This document shows positions 17,815 through 25,474 of a stretch of 64,000 bases of DNA, piece after piece. The translations under genes were made by a program, and so were the position numbers. Each line of letters starts with the position of its first letter. Positions within the stretch are counted from its first letter, which is position 1. The stretch comes from an uncultured Actinomycetes bacterium (GTDB lineage: Bacteria; Actinomycetota; Acidimicrobiia; Acidimicrobiales; Acidimicrobilacustridaceae), in NCBI GenBank assembly GCA_937876315.1, contig CALEHQ010000027.1, positions 1 through 64,000 of the forward strand, given 5' to 3'. The notes under the pieces were generated by a model. The model did no database searches. It had not been told where the DNA came from and worked only from the letters and a program-made list of their open reading frames with translations.

Positions 17815-19602
17815 ATGGCAGAGCAGAACGAAGGCATTGAGGTTTCTGTTGAGGAACTTCGCGCGAAGTATGCGGAAGAACAGCTGAAGCGACTGCGCAC
17901 CGATGGTTTGAAGCAGTTCGCCGGGCTGAAGGAACAGTTCGAAGAACTCGACCAAGACCCCTACGCCGATCCCAATTTCACTCGCGATGCGATCGTTGAA
18001 GAAACCGAAGTCGTCATTGTTGGCGGTGGTTTCGCGGGCATGCTCACTGGCGTTGATCTCCAGAACCAAGGAATCACCAATTTCCGTATCGTGGAAAAAG
18101 GCGGCGACTTCGGTGGCACCTGGTACTGGAACCGTTACCCCGGTTGCATGTGTGACGTTGAGTCCTACACCTACCTTCCCCTTCTCGAAGAGACCGGCTA
18201 CATGCCGACGGAGCGCTACGCCAGTGCTCCCGAAATTTTCGAGTACTGCCAACTTCTTGGTCGCACGTTTAACCTCTACGACCACGCGCTCTTTCAAACG
18301 ATCATCAACGGCGCTGTGTGGGATGACAGTGCGAACCGCTGGAACATCACAACGTCACGTGGCGACAAGATCTCGTCGAAGTACATCGTCATCGCTGGCG
18401 GCATTCTGCATAAGCCGAAGGTTCCTGGTATCCCGGGCATTGAAAACTTTAAGGGACGCATGTTCCACACCAGTCGCTGGGATTACGACTACACCGGCGG
18501 CGGTCCGCGTGAATTCATGGACAAGCTTGGGGACAAGCGCGTTGGCATCATCGGTACTGGCGCAACCGCAATCCAGGCGGTTCCAAAGTTGGCTGAAGCC
18601 GCCGGAGAGTTGTTCGTCTTCCAGCGCACGCCCAGCGCAGTTGGCCTGCGCAACAACGGCAAGACCGACGAAGCTTGGTTTAAGAGCTTGAAGCCGGGTT
18701 GGCAGCAAGAACGCATCGTGAACTTCACCAAAGCGGTCACAGGCGAAATGCCCGAGGTCGATCTCGTGAACGACGGTTGGACCGACGTCATGTGGCGAAA
18801 CACGCAGGCCACGGTGGAGTCACCAGAACATCTCGCTGAGATGGAACTGAGCGATCTCAAGACGATGGAAAAGCTTCGTCTTCGCGTTGACGCAATCGTT
18901 GAAGATCCTGAAACCGCTGCAAAGCTCAAGGCGTATTACGGCAAGAACTGTAAGCGCGTGTGCTTCCACGACGACTATCTGCCGTCATTCAACAAGCCCA
19001 ACGTGAATCTTGTCGATACTGACGGTAAGGGCATCGAACGTGTAACCGAAACCGGTGTGGTTGTCGGTGGCGTGGAATACCCCGTCGATTGTCTTGTGTT
19101 TGCTTCAGGCTTTGAGGTCAATACCGATCTTGATGCACGCGTTGGTTTCGACCCGGTTGGTCGTGGCGGCGTGTCGCTCAATGAGTCGTGGTCAACCGGT
19201 GCGCACACCCTTCACGGTGTGTTGTCAGGTGGCTTCCCGAACATGATGGTGATCAGCCTCGTGCAGGCTGGTTTCGGCACCAACTTCGTTCACTTCCTTG
19301 GCCGTTCGGCTCGCCACGTTGCCGAACTCATCAAGGCATGCAACGACCAAGGCATCGCCGCTATCGAAGCGACACCTGAAGCCGAAGAGGGTTGGCTTAT
19401 GGTGCTGTACAGCGTCATCGGTAACGGTGCTGAATATGTCGCCACATGTACGCCGGGTTACTACAACAACGAAATGTCGGTGCCGGATGAAAAGGCTGCG
19501 AAGGGCCTTGTCTATGCCGGCAGCCTTCTTGACTACCACGCTCATCTTGATGAGTTCCGTGCTGCGGGAGACTTCCCGGGCGCGTTGGTAACGAAGGGCT
19601 AA
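17815..19602 (+). CDS. Baeyer-Villiger-type flavin monooxygenase
   Basis: A 595-residue FAD/NADPH monooxygenase. After an unusual 60-residue charged helical N-terminal extension comes the FAD-binding VVIVGGGFAGMLTG, then GGTWYWNRYPGCMCDVES and the Baeyer-Villiger fingerprint FKGRMFHTSRWD (residues 212-223, His at 218), followed by the NADPH-binding GIIGTGATAIQ. The length and N-terminal extension resemble the larger BVMO branch (steroid/terpenoid ketone and PAMO-like enzymes). It would insert an oxygen next to a ketone to give an ester or lactone. A strong ribosome binding site (GGGGGAG) precedes the ATG. The gene is convergent with and overlaps an unknown gene by 4 bp; a flavin reductase lies just beyond. 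Confidence 0.88.
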   Translation: MAEQNEGIEVSVEELRAKYAEEQLKRLRTDGLKQFAGLKEQFEELDQDPYADPNFTRDAIVEETEVVIVGGGFAGMLTGVDLQNQGITNFRIVEKGGDFGGTWYWNRYPGCMCDVESYTYLPLLEETGYMPTERYASAPEIFEYCQLLGRTFNLYDHALFQTIINGAVWDDSANRWNITTSRGDKISSKYIVIAGGILHKPKVPGIPGIENFKGRMFHTSRWDYDYTGGGPREFMDKLGDKRVGIIGTGATAIQAVPKLAEAAGELFVFQRTPSAVGLRNNGKTDEAWFKSLKPGWQQERIVNFTKAVTGEMPEVDLVNDGWTDVMWRNTQATVESPEHLAEMELSDLKTMEKLRLRVDAIVEDPETAAKLKAYYGKNCKRVCFHDDYLPSFNKPNVNLVDTDGKGIERVTETGVVVGGVEYPVDCLVFASGFEVNTDLDARVGFDPVGRGGVSLNESWSTGAHTLHGVLSGGFPNMMVISLVQAGFGTNFVHFLGRSARHVAELIKACNDQGIAAIEATPEAEEGWLMVLYSVIGNGAEYVATCTPGYYNNEMSVPDEKAAKGLVYAGSLLDYHAHLDEFRAAGDFPGALVTKG

Positions 19603-20000
19603 CTCACTTCGTCGGTTTCGGATCCGAGTTCCGGGTCATCACGCAACGATTCTTTCCAGGTACGGAATCGACTGTGAATGATTCCATCGGGTCCGAGACC
19701 TTCGCCGTTCCCCTCGGCATCTAACTCAAAGGTCCAAATGCGTTCGAGGTCGGTGCTATCGACGGCCCCATAGCGCGCACGCGCACGTACTGCTGGACCC
19801 GCGCGCCAAAGCAGGTACCGACCGATACCTCGCAGATATCCAGGATCGGCTTCGAGATCATCACCAAGCGTCATGATCTCGTCCGGCGCTTCAATCCACT
19901 GTGACGCAATGATTCGCGACTCCCGTTGTGGGAGCGGCGGGAGTTCGTGGGTGTGCACCATGTGATCGATGAGTGGTCGGTCTTCTGCGGGCATAGTCAT
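19599..20000 (-). CDS. Hypothetical protein coupled to flavin reductase
   Basis: A 133-residue protein that I do not recognise. It is acidic overall, with a Pro-rich start (HTHELPPLPQRESRI), a middle segment (GIGRYLLWRAGPAVRARARYG) and a section WTFELDAEGNGEGLGPDGIIHSRF that looks like a beta hairpin. No signal peptide, membrane helix or metal motif is present. Its ATG overlaps the flavin reductase stop codon (ATGA), so it is the downstream partner of that enzyme. Codon use looks like that of its neighbours. A role alongside the reductase or the monooxygenase is a context inference only. Confidence 0.65.
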   Translation of the reverse strand: MTMPAEDRPLIDHMVHTHELPPLPQRESRIIASQWIEAPDEIMTLGDDLEADPGYLRGIGRYLLWRAGPAVRARARYGAVDSTDLERIWTFELDAEGNGEGLGPDGIIHSRFRTWKESLRDDPELGSETDEVS

Positions 20001-20557
20001 GAGGATGATTCCGAAGTTGTGTCATCAACAATTCGGGCGAGGAGCTGATCTCGTATCGAGACACCGGGCTCACGCGCTTTCTCGCCGGTGATTCGCCAGC
20101 CATGGCGACTGGAATAGAGAAGAGGAGGAGCTTTGAGACGGCCTTCACCAGATGCGGTGATTCGACCGAAGACAAGCTCATGATCAATCAAGCTGATGTG
20201 ATCAAAGACTTCGCAAGTGAACCAGGCAATGCAGTTGGGGACGACGGGGTTGCCATCAATTTCCTGAAGGTACTCAGGAGCGCAGTACTGAAACTTGTGG
20301 CCGGGGTAACTGAAGTACTGCCCCTCGGAGATTTGGTCTGCGGCAAGAAGCGAGACAGTGAACGCGCCGCTTTCTTGGAGAATCGGCCACGTGTCATGTT
20401 TCTTCGACAACGAGGCCATCACGACCGGTTCTTCAAAAGAAACCTGCGTGACCCAATGCGAGGTGTAGGCCCGGGTGACGCCGTCATGAGTGGCGGCGAC
20501 AACTTGCACACCTTTGATCATCTGTCCGAGACATCGTTTGATTGTGGGATCGATCAC
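19997..20557 (-). CDS. Flavin reductase-like domain protein
   Basis: About 186 residues from a GTG chosen because the fold begins at VIDPTIKRCLGQMIKGVQVV; the open frame continues upstream without a stop but that part has no family character. Matches to the FMN-binding split-barrel flavin reductases: GVTRAYTSHWVTQVSFEEP (flavin pocket), KKHDTWPILQESGAFTVSLL and the loop FFTCEVFDH-like segment. These enzymes either reduce FMN/FAD with NAD(P)H to supply two-component monooxygenases or bind heme or flavin for other oxidoreductions. It is coupled to the small unknown gene downstream and lies close to a Baeyer-Villiger-type enzyme, although that enzyme should bind NADPH itself. Start position uncertain. 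Confidence 0.78.
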   Translation of the reverse strand: MIDPTIKRCLGQMIKGVQVVAATHDGVTRAYTSHWVTQVSFEEPVVMASLSKKHDTWPILQESGAFTVSLLAADQISEGQYFSYPGHKFQYCAPEYLQEIDGNPVVPNCIAWFTCEVFDHISLIDHELVFGRITASGEGRLKAPPLLYSSRHGWRITGEKAREPGVSIRDQLLARIVDDTTSESSS

Positions 20558-20647
20558 CGGCTCAGTGTGCCATTGCAATGGTCGGGAGTATCGGTCGCCC
20601 CTCAACCTTTGTGAGCACAGGCCCTTTGGTGAACGCCTCAATGAAAA

Positions 20648-20686
20648 AAGGAGAGGGGACCCGAGAATCTCGGGTCCCCTCTCCTT
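20648..20686 (-). terminator. Strong rho-independent terminator of the fasciclin gene
   Basis: A perfect 19-bp inverted repeat (20648-20666 with 20668-20686; core GAGAGGGGACCCGAG) is followed on the minus strand by TTTTTTCATT. It lies 16 nt after the fasciclin stop codon. The long perfect stem insulates the fasciclin mRNA from the flavin reductase gene downstream. Confidence 0.9.
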
Positions 20687-20702
20687 CATGCGAATGTGCT
20701 GA

Positions 20703-21257
20703 TTACGGCAGCAAGACGCCGTCGATGACGTGGATGACGCCGTTGCTACCAACAATGTCGGTCTTCACGACGTTGACGGTGTTGCCCTTTGCGTCGGTGA
20801 TCGTGACCTTGCCGTCCTTCACGTTGATCGTGAGTTCTGCGCCATTCACGGTCTTGACCTTGCCGGCCTTGACGTCCTTGGCCAGAACCTCGCCTGCAAC
20901 AACGTGGTAGGTGAGGATGGCCTTGAGCTGCTCAGGGGTCAACGAGGCAAGTGTTCCGGCGGGAAGCTTGGCAAACGCCTCATTGGTGGGAGCGAAGATG
21001 GTGAACGGGCCCTTGCCTGAGAGAGTCTCTACAAGCGCGGCAGTCTTTACTGCGCCAACAAGAGTCGAGAAATCGGGATTACCGGATGCGATCTCAACGA
21101 GGGTCTCGGACTTCATGGCCTTGGTGGTTGACGAGTTCGACTTTGCAGTTGTGTCAGATGAGCTTGAGTTTGAGTCACTGCTGCAAGCAACAGCACCGAG
21201 GGTGAGTGATGCAGCAACGATCAGGCTGCCGATGATTTTGATGGGGCGTGATGACAT
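20703..21257 (-). CDS. Fasciclin-domain lipoprotein
   Basis: A 184-residue secreted lipoprotein: hydrophobic segment with lipobox LGAVAC near residue 25, a Ser/Thr/Asp-rich linker, then one complete fasciclin (FAS1) domain with [17 protein letters not shown] (H1 box) and the H2-like [11 protein letters not shown] at the very end. FAS1 domains mediate adhesion or ligand binding at the cell surface; Mycobacterium MPT70/MPT83 are the closest known relatives in form. The ATG at 21257 has AGGAG 7 nt upstream. Its promoter has the same -35/-10 elements as the adjacent sigma factor gene, so it is very likely a direct target of that sigma factor, as MPT70/83 are of SigK. Confidence 0.9.
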   Translation of the reverse strand: MSSRPIKIIGSLIVAASLTLGAVACSSDSNSSSSDTTAKSNSSTTKAMKSETLVEIASGNPDFSTLVGAVKTAALVETLSGKGPFTIFAPTNEAFAKLPAGTLASLTPEQLKAILTYHVVAGEVLAKDVKAGKVKTVNGAELTINVKDGKVTITDAKGNTVNVVKTDIVGSNGVIHVIDGVLLP

Positions 21258-21310
21258 GTGAACTCCTAAGTAAGGGGGCGTGCATTTCGCACATTGGGTA
21301 CATCTCACCT

Positions 21311-21339
21311 ACTCCGAAGCTGTCGCCATATTCGGATGA
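21311..21339 (-). promoter_or_regulatory. ECF sigma (SigK-like) promoter of the fasciclin gene
   Basis: On the minus strand TCATCC (21339-21334), a 17-bp spacer ending GCTT, and CGGAGT (21316-21311). The same layout with identical CTCATCC and GCTTCGGA blocks lies upstream of the sigma factor gene. The mycobacterial SigK consensus, as I recall it, is CCATCC-N16/17-CCGAAT. The mRNA leader would be about 45 nt with a clear ribosome binding site. Confidence 0.7.
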
Positions 21340-21361
21340 GTGATCGCTTAGAAATCTTTAT

Positions 21362-22102
21362 TTAAGCGAGAGATCCGGTTGCCATGGGGTTGCTTGTTGG
21401 AGCAACGCTTCCACTCGCCGGTTCTCGAGTAAGCGCAAGTTCGGTCACCGATGGATCGATGGGGACCATTGACATTTCTGGATTTGAACCGAGCATTCCA
21501 AGGGAAATCATGGTTCCGTTATTTGCAGCCCAGAGTTGGTAGGTCTCATCCTCAGGAAGTGCCGGCAACGGATCGGTCATCAGAAAGCCATGACCTTGTG
21601 CATCGGCGACAACTTGGACCTTCATAGTCTGACCCGGGTCAGTGAGAAAACCTGTTCGCGAACCAGGTTTGGAGGCAGCGTCGTTTGCCATTGCCGTCAT
21701 CGCAGCAATGGTGCTGGGGACATTCTCGTCCTGACGAACGCCTGCGAAAATGGCACCGCCGATCACAAAAACTGCGAGCACTGCGGCTGCGGCTAGGAAT
21801 GGTTTATTGATGCTTCGGTGTCTCTTCGAAGAGAAGATTGAGGTTGGTTCGGTTGAACCCGAAGGCATTTGAGCAGATGAATCTGTATCAATCGCACTTT
21901 GGATTGACTCCCAAAGTTGTGCAGGTGGAGCAGATTCAGCGGCATTGCCGAGTTTGTCTACGACAAGTTGCAGTTGGTCGACTTCATCGCGTGCTGAAGG
22001 GTCACTTGCGAGAAGTTTTTCAACCCGGCGGCGTTCAACGTCATCGACGGCATCGAGTGCGTAGGCGCCAAGCAGTTCACGAGTTTGATCAACAGATGTC
22101 AT
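21362..22102 (-). CDS. rskA: Anti-sigma-K factor RskA-like protein
   Basis: A 246-residue single-pass membrane protein. The N-terminal cytoplasmic anti-sigma domain (LLGAYALDAVDDVERRRVEK) matches the RskA type and lacks the zinc-binding HxxxCxxC of other anti-sigma factors. One membrane helix (PFLAAAAVLAVFVIGGAIFA) lies near residues 100-120, and the extracytoplasmic RskA domain carries the family's EDETYQLWAANNGTMISLGM stretch. It sequesters the sigma factor until proteolysed in response to an unknown signal. Its ATG overlaps the sigma gene stop (ATGA), giving coupled synthesis of sigma and anti-sigma. Confidence 0.9.
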   Translation of the reverse strand: MTSVDQTRELLGAYALDAVDDVERRRVEKLLASDPSARDEVDQLQLVVDKLGNAAESAPPAQLWESIQSAIDTDSSAQMPSGSTEPTSIFSSKRHRSINKPFLAAAAVLAVFVIGGAIFAGVRQDENVPSTIAAMTAMANDAASKPGSRTGFLTDPGQTMKVQVVADAQGHGFLMTDPLPALPEDETYQLWAANNGTMISLGMLGSNPEMSMVPIDPSVTELALTREPASGSVAPTSNPMATGSLA

Positions 22103-22809
22103 GGCTTGGCCTCCAATTCTTCGTCATTCAGTAGCGAGGAGAGTTTCAAGAGTCCCGAACGGATGCGGCTTTTGACCGTTCCTTCGGGAGCGCCGAGAAC
22201 ACTTGCAACCTCACGATAGGAATGACCGCCGTAGTACGCCAAAACAATGGCGGATCGTTCCCCTTCAGGAAGCTGGGAAAGTGCGTTACGAACTTCGTTC
22301 GATGTCAGTGATCTGAGTACATCGCCTTCGATGTCGAGGGGCACAGGCCGATCGCGAAATTCGGATCGAGATTCGCGTTGGCGCCGAGCTTCCTCAGATC
22401 GAACTTTTTCGATTGAACGACTGTGCGCTTCACGGAGAAGAAACGAACGCAACGAGCCACGTTCTGGATCAAATCGTTGAGGTTCATTCCACAACCGCAA
22501 GAAGATCTCTTGGGTGACATCTTGGGCCAGGCCATCGTCTTTGAGAACTTGTCGGCTCAATCCATAGACCGCGTTCCCAAGTCGGTCGTAAATCCTCGCA
22601 AGCGCTGTCTGGTCGCGCTGCAGTATTCCGCCGAGGTCACCGGCATCGGATGCCGGGATTGTCTTGGAAATCGAGGCTGACGCCGGGGAAGAGAGGTCCA
22701 TAGTTTCGAATGCAAACGGTGCCACAGATCCCGGAAAAGGAGGCATCGGGACGCGGGAAGGCGGCGGGCTCTCCGTTTGGGAGCGCTGGGGGGCCTCGGT
22801 CAACGTCAC
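22099..22809 (-). CDS. sigK: ECF RNA polymerase sigma factor, SigK-like
   Basis: 236 residues if translated from the first GTG. The sigma-2 region spans about 65-145 (ALARIYDRLGNAVYGLSRQV, DVTQEIFLRLW) and sigma-4 about 170-230 (LPEGERSAIVLAYYGGHSYR, APEGTVKSRIRSGLLKL). The first 55 residues are Pro/Ser-rich and not part of the fold, so a start at an internal ATG is possible. However, the predicted promoter puts the transcription start at or next to the GTG itself, which supports a leaderless mRNA starting there. With RskA downstream and a fasciclin gene sharing its promoter type, it is the sigma factor of a SigK-like regulon and probably autoregulated. Confidence 0.88.
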   Translation of the reverse strand: MTLTEAPQRSQTESPPPSRVPMPPFPGSVAPFAFETMDLSSPASASISKTIPASDAGDLGGILQRDQTALARIYDRLGNAVYGLSRQVLKDDGLAQDVTQEIFLRLWNEPQRFDPERGSLRSFLLREAHSRSIEKVRSEEARRQRESRSEFRDRPVPLDIEGDVLRSLTSNEVRNALSQLPEGERSAIVLAYYGGHSYREVASVLGAPEGTVKSRIRSGLLKLSSLLNDEELEAKP

Positions 22810-22815
22810 GAGAGG

Positions 22816-22844
22816 TATCCGAAGCCACGGGGCCTAGTGGATGA
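22816..22844 (-). promoter_or_regulatory. Autoregulatory ECF promoter of the sigma factor operon
   Basis: On the minus strand TCATCC (22844-22839), a 17-bp spacer ending GCTT, and CGGATA (22821-22816). The -10 element ends 6 nt before the GTG start. It matches the fasciclin promoter in CTCATCC, spacer length and GCTTCGGA, which indicates recognition by the same sigma factor. Confidence 0.72.
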
Positions 22845-22948
22845 GGCAGCCGCAGCCGATTTCGAAAATCGAACGGAATCGGCGGCTTGCCTCTCGGAAA
22901 GGATCGCTTTGCTTTTGCGGGGATCAGAAGAGGGCCTACATTGCTCAC

Positions 22949-24118
22949 ATGACTTTGACTGACTCAGGGACCTCACTCGTCGATGGCATGGCAGAACTCG
23001 TGCTCGCTGAAGCTGCAGCCTGCGAGGCAAATCGCACCATGACCCCAGCGGTGGTCGATGCGATGTGGGAATGCGGCCTCATGTCCTACCTGAACCCCGC
23101 CGAAGCCGGTGGCTCCGAACCCTCCTTCGCCGACATGATCGACACTTGGCAGGCAATGGCCGAACTCGATGGTTCATTCGGCTGGATCGGAATCGCCAAT
23201 CTTCCGTCCGCCGCTGCCGTTGCTGCCTACCTTCCTGATTCAGGTTTTGCCGAAACATTCGGCAGCGCAGAGCGCGTCACCATGGGCGGTCAGTTCGCTC
23301 CGAACGGTCAAGGCCAAAAAGTTGAAGGTGGCTACAAGATCAGCGGCTCATGGAACTTCGGTTCCGGAACGGGACACTCTGAGTTTGTTTGCGCTGGGTT
23401 CCTCCCCATCGATGACGGCAACTTCATGTTCGATGCCAACGGAGAGATCCTCCTTCTCGCTGCAGTGGTTCATCGTGACGACATCAACTTCACCGATGGT
23501 TGGCATGTTCAAGGCCTGAAGGGCACGGGTTCGTACGACTACAACGTCACCGATCTGTTTGTTCCCGACCATCGCGTTTTTGAACTCTTTGAGCGCACAC
23601 CGCATCGTGGAAGTTCACCGACGTTCAAAATGGGTCTTATGGCCATTACTGCAGCGGGCCACGCAGCGTGGGCGCTTGGTGTTGCAAAGAGCATGATTGA
23701 CGACGTCGCCGAACTCGCGAAGGTAAAAGCGCGCATGGGCGATATGGAAACTCTTGTTCATAAGACCACGTTCCAGCGTGGTTACGCCCATCACCTTGGT
23801 ATGTGGCGCGCTGCACGCCAACTCGTTGTCGACACCTACTCCGAGGCGGAGCGCATTGTCGCCGAGGGCGGAGAGCTCACTGTCGACATGCGCGCTGATA
23901 TGCGCATTGCTGCCACCTATGCAACCGAAGCAAGCCGCGAGGTTGCGCAGTGGGCTCACCTTGCTGCAGGAACCACCGCGATTCGCGAAGGAAGCCGCCT
24001 CGAGCGTGCATTCCGCGATATCTACACCGGCACCCAGCACGCGTTTATCAGCGAGAAGACCTACATCGATTCGGCGCAGGTGAAGCTGGGACTCGCAGAG
24101 ACCAACCGCGGTCTTTGA
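22949..24118 (+). CDS. Acyl-CoA dehydrogenase family flavoenzyme
   Basis: A 389-residue protein of the acyl-CoA dehydrogenase fold, in the branch with the type-2 C-terminal domain that also holds two-component flavin-dependent hydroxylases (HsaA/DszC-like). Visible are GGYKISGSWNFGSGTGHSEF (beta-domain flavin contact), VQGLKGTGSYDYNVTDLFVP and a helical C-terminal half with LAAGTTAIREGSRLERAFRD. ATG at 22949 is preferred over an upstream in-frame start: TACATT lies 6 nt before it, indicating a leaderless mRNA. It may oxidise an acyl-CoA or hydroxylate an aromatic substrate with reduced flavin. It is followed directly by a renalase-like gene, one base after its stop. Confidence 0.85.
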   Translation: MTLTDSGTSLVDGMAELVLAEAAACEANRTMTPAVVDAMWECGLMSYLNPAEAGGSEPSFADMIDTWQAMAELDGSFGWIGIANLPSAAAVAAYLPDSGFAETFGSAERVTMGGQFAPNGQGQKVEGGYKISGSWNFGSGTGHSEFVCAGFLPIDDGNFMFDANGEILLLAAVVHRDDINFTDGWHVQGLKGTGSYDYNVTDLFVPDHRVFELFERTPHRGSSPTFKMGLMAITAAGHAAWALGVAKSMIDDVAELAKVKARMGDMETLVHKTTFQRGYAHHLGMWRAARQLVVDTYSEAERIVAEGGELTVDMRADMRIAATYATEASREVAQWAHLAAGTTAIREGSRLERAFRDIYTGTQHAFISEKTYIDSAQVKLGLAETNRGL

Positions 24119-24119
24119 A

Positions 24120-25109
24120 ATGATTCGTCCGCGCGTCGTCGTGATCGGCGCGGGGATGGCCGGGCTTACGGCTGCACATCGACTTCAAGAACAATGCGAT
24201 GTGATCGTTCTCGATAAGGGTCGTGGCGTCGGCGGTCGACTCGCCACACGGCGCATTGGTGATGCAACCATCGATCACGGCGCGCAGTTCATTACGACCC
24301 ACACAGCCGAGTTCGCCGAAATGGTGGAACGTCTTGTTGGTGAGAGCGTCGTCGCTCCGTGGTTTCGTGGCCGCGTCGGTCCAGAAGGTGTGAACGATTC
24401 TGACGGTCATACCCGGTTCCGTGGCGCAGTGTCGATGAATGCAATTGCCAAGAATCTCGCCGTCGGTCTTGATGTGCGCACCGCATCACAGGTTTCGGCG
24501 CTTCGTCACGATGGGGAGTCGTGGACTGTCGCGCTTGTTGATGGCTCGGAACTTGTTGCCGATGTCGTGCTTGCTTCTTCTCCTGTACCGCAGACGATTG
24601 CCTTGTTGGAAAACGGCGAGGTTGCGCTTGCTGCAAGGGACGAAGTCGCGCTTGATGCGATCGAATACGACCCATGTCTCGCTTTCATGGCGGTGCTTGA
24701 CGGCCCCTCAGGACTTTCGGAACCAGGAGCCGTCGATCCCGCCGACGGTCCAATCGATTGGATGGCCGACAATTTCCTCAAGGGAATTTCCGCAGTGCCT
24801 GCGGTGACGATTCATGCAACACCAGAGTTCAGTCGCGCACAATGGGATGCACCGGACGAAGCGATCACCGAAGCATTGCTCGATGCGGCGCAACTTAAGT
24901 CATCGGTACTCCCCGGTTCGGTTCAGATTCAGCGTTGGCGATACGCCCGTCCGTCAGTTGAGCATCCGGAACGATTCCTGCAACTCAGCGGTGTTCCTCT
25001 CTTTGTTTGCGCGGGCGACGCGTTTGGTGGCGCGAAAGTCGAGGGGGCAGCCCTTTCTGGCGCTGCAGCTGCACAAGCGATCGAAAGCGCCCTCGGCAGA
25101 AACGCGTGA
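24120..25109 (+). CDS. Renalase-like FAD-dependent NAD(P)-binding oxidase
   Basis: A 329-residue amine-oxidase-fold flavoprotein. The dinucleotide-binding [18 protein letters not shown] is at the N terminus, followed by the [12 protein letters not shown] motif and DHGAQFIT typical of renalase/PAO-like NAD(P)/FAD proteins, and a C-terminal FAD-contact segment [20 protein letters not shown]. Bacterial renalases oxidise isomeric (2- or 6-dihydro) forms of NAD(P)H. The gene starts one base after the acyl-CoA dehydrogenase stop and overlaps the next gene by GTGA, so it belongs to a four-gene run ending in the photolyase-like gene. Confidence 0.85.
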   Translation: MIRPRVVVIGAGMAGLTAAHRLQEQCDVIVLDKGRGVGGRLATRRIGDATIDHGAQFITTHTAEFAEMVERLVGESVVAPWFRGRVGPEGVNDSDGHTRFRGAVSMNAIAKNLAVGLDVRTASQVSALRHDGESWTVALVDGSELVADVVLASSPVPQTIALLENGEVALAARDEVALDAIEYDPCLAFMAVLDGPSGLSEPGAVDPADGPIDWMADNFLKGISAVPAVTIHATPEFSRAQWDAPDEAITEALLDAAQLKSSVLPGSVQIQRWRYARPSVEHPERFLQLSGVPLFVCAGDAFGGAKVEGAALSGAAAAQAIESALGRNA

Positions 25110-25474
25110 CAACGCCACCAGAGAAAGATTGCGTTGTGTGCGGGCGCACAATCACGTGGCGTAAGAAGTGGGCGCGTTCGTGGGACGAGGTTCGCTATTG
25201 CTCTGATGCATGTCGCAAACGGGGGATTCAGCCAGTTGATCAGGAGCTCGAAACGGCCATTATGAATCTGCTCGCGCAACGGCCACGCAACGCAACGATT
25301 TACCCAGATGATGCTGCGCAATTGGTGTGCGGCGAGGACTGGGAACGAGTTTCCGAACCAGCCCGCGCCGCGGCTCGTCGGCTTTGCGTAGAAGGACGTG
25401 TTGTCATCACCCAAGAAGGCCGACGGGTTGATCCGTCGACGGCAAAGGGCCCATTTCGGATTGGTCTGACGTGA
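25106..25474 (+). CDS. DUF2256-DUF3253 fusion protein (zinc-finger plus helical domain)
   Basis: A 122-residue protein from a GTG overlapping the renalase stop (GTGA). Residues 8-38 form the DUF2256 zinc-binding module: [14 protein letters not shown] followed by YCSDACRKR, giving four Cys. Residues about 48-121 match DUF3253: [20 protein letters not shown], then [19 protein letters not shown] and the closing [11 protein letters not shown]2256 proteins are often found beside cryptochrome/photolyase genes, and here the next gene, overlapping by four bases, is photolyase-like. Both domains are uncharacterised. A winged-helix-like reading of DUF3253 together with a zinc finger would suggest nucleic acid binding, but this is inference. 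Confidence 0.82.
   Translation: MTTPPEKDCVVCGRTITWRKKWARSWDEVRYCSDACRKRGIQPVDQELETAIMNLLAQRPRNATIYPDDAAQLVCGEDWERVSEPARAAARRLCVEGRVVITQEGRRVDPSTAKGPFRIGLT

Noticed and set aside
20558-20755. N-terminal extension of the flavin reductase into the terminator of the fasciclin gene
   Set aside because: The extension would translate across a strong terminator hairpin and has no resemblance to the family.
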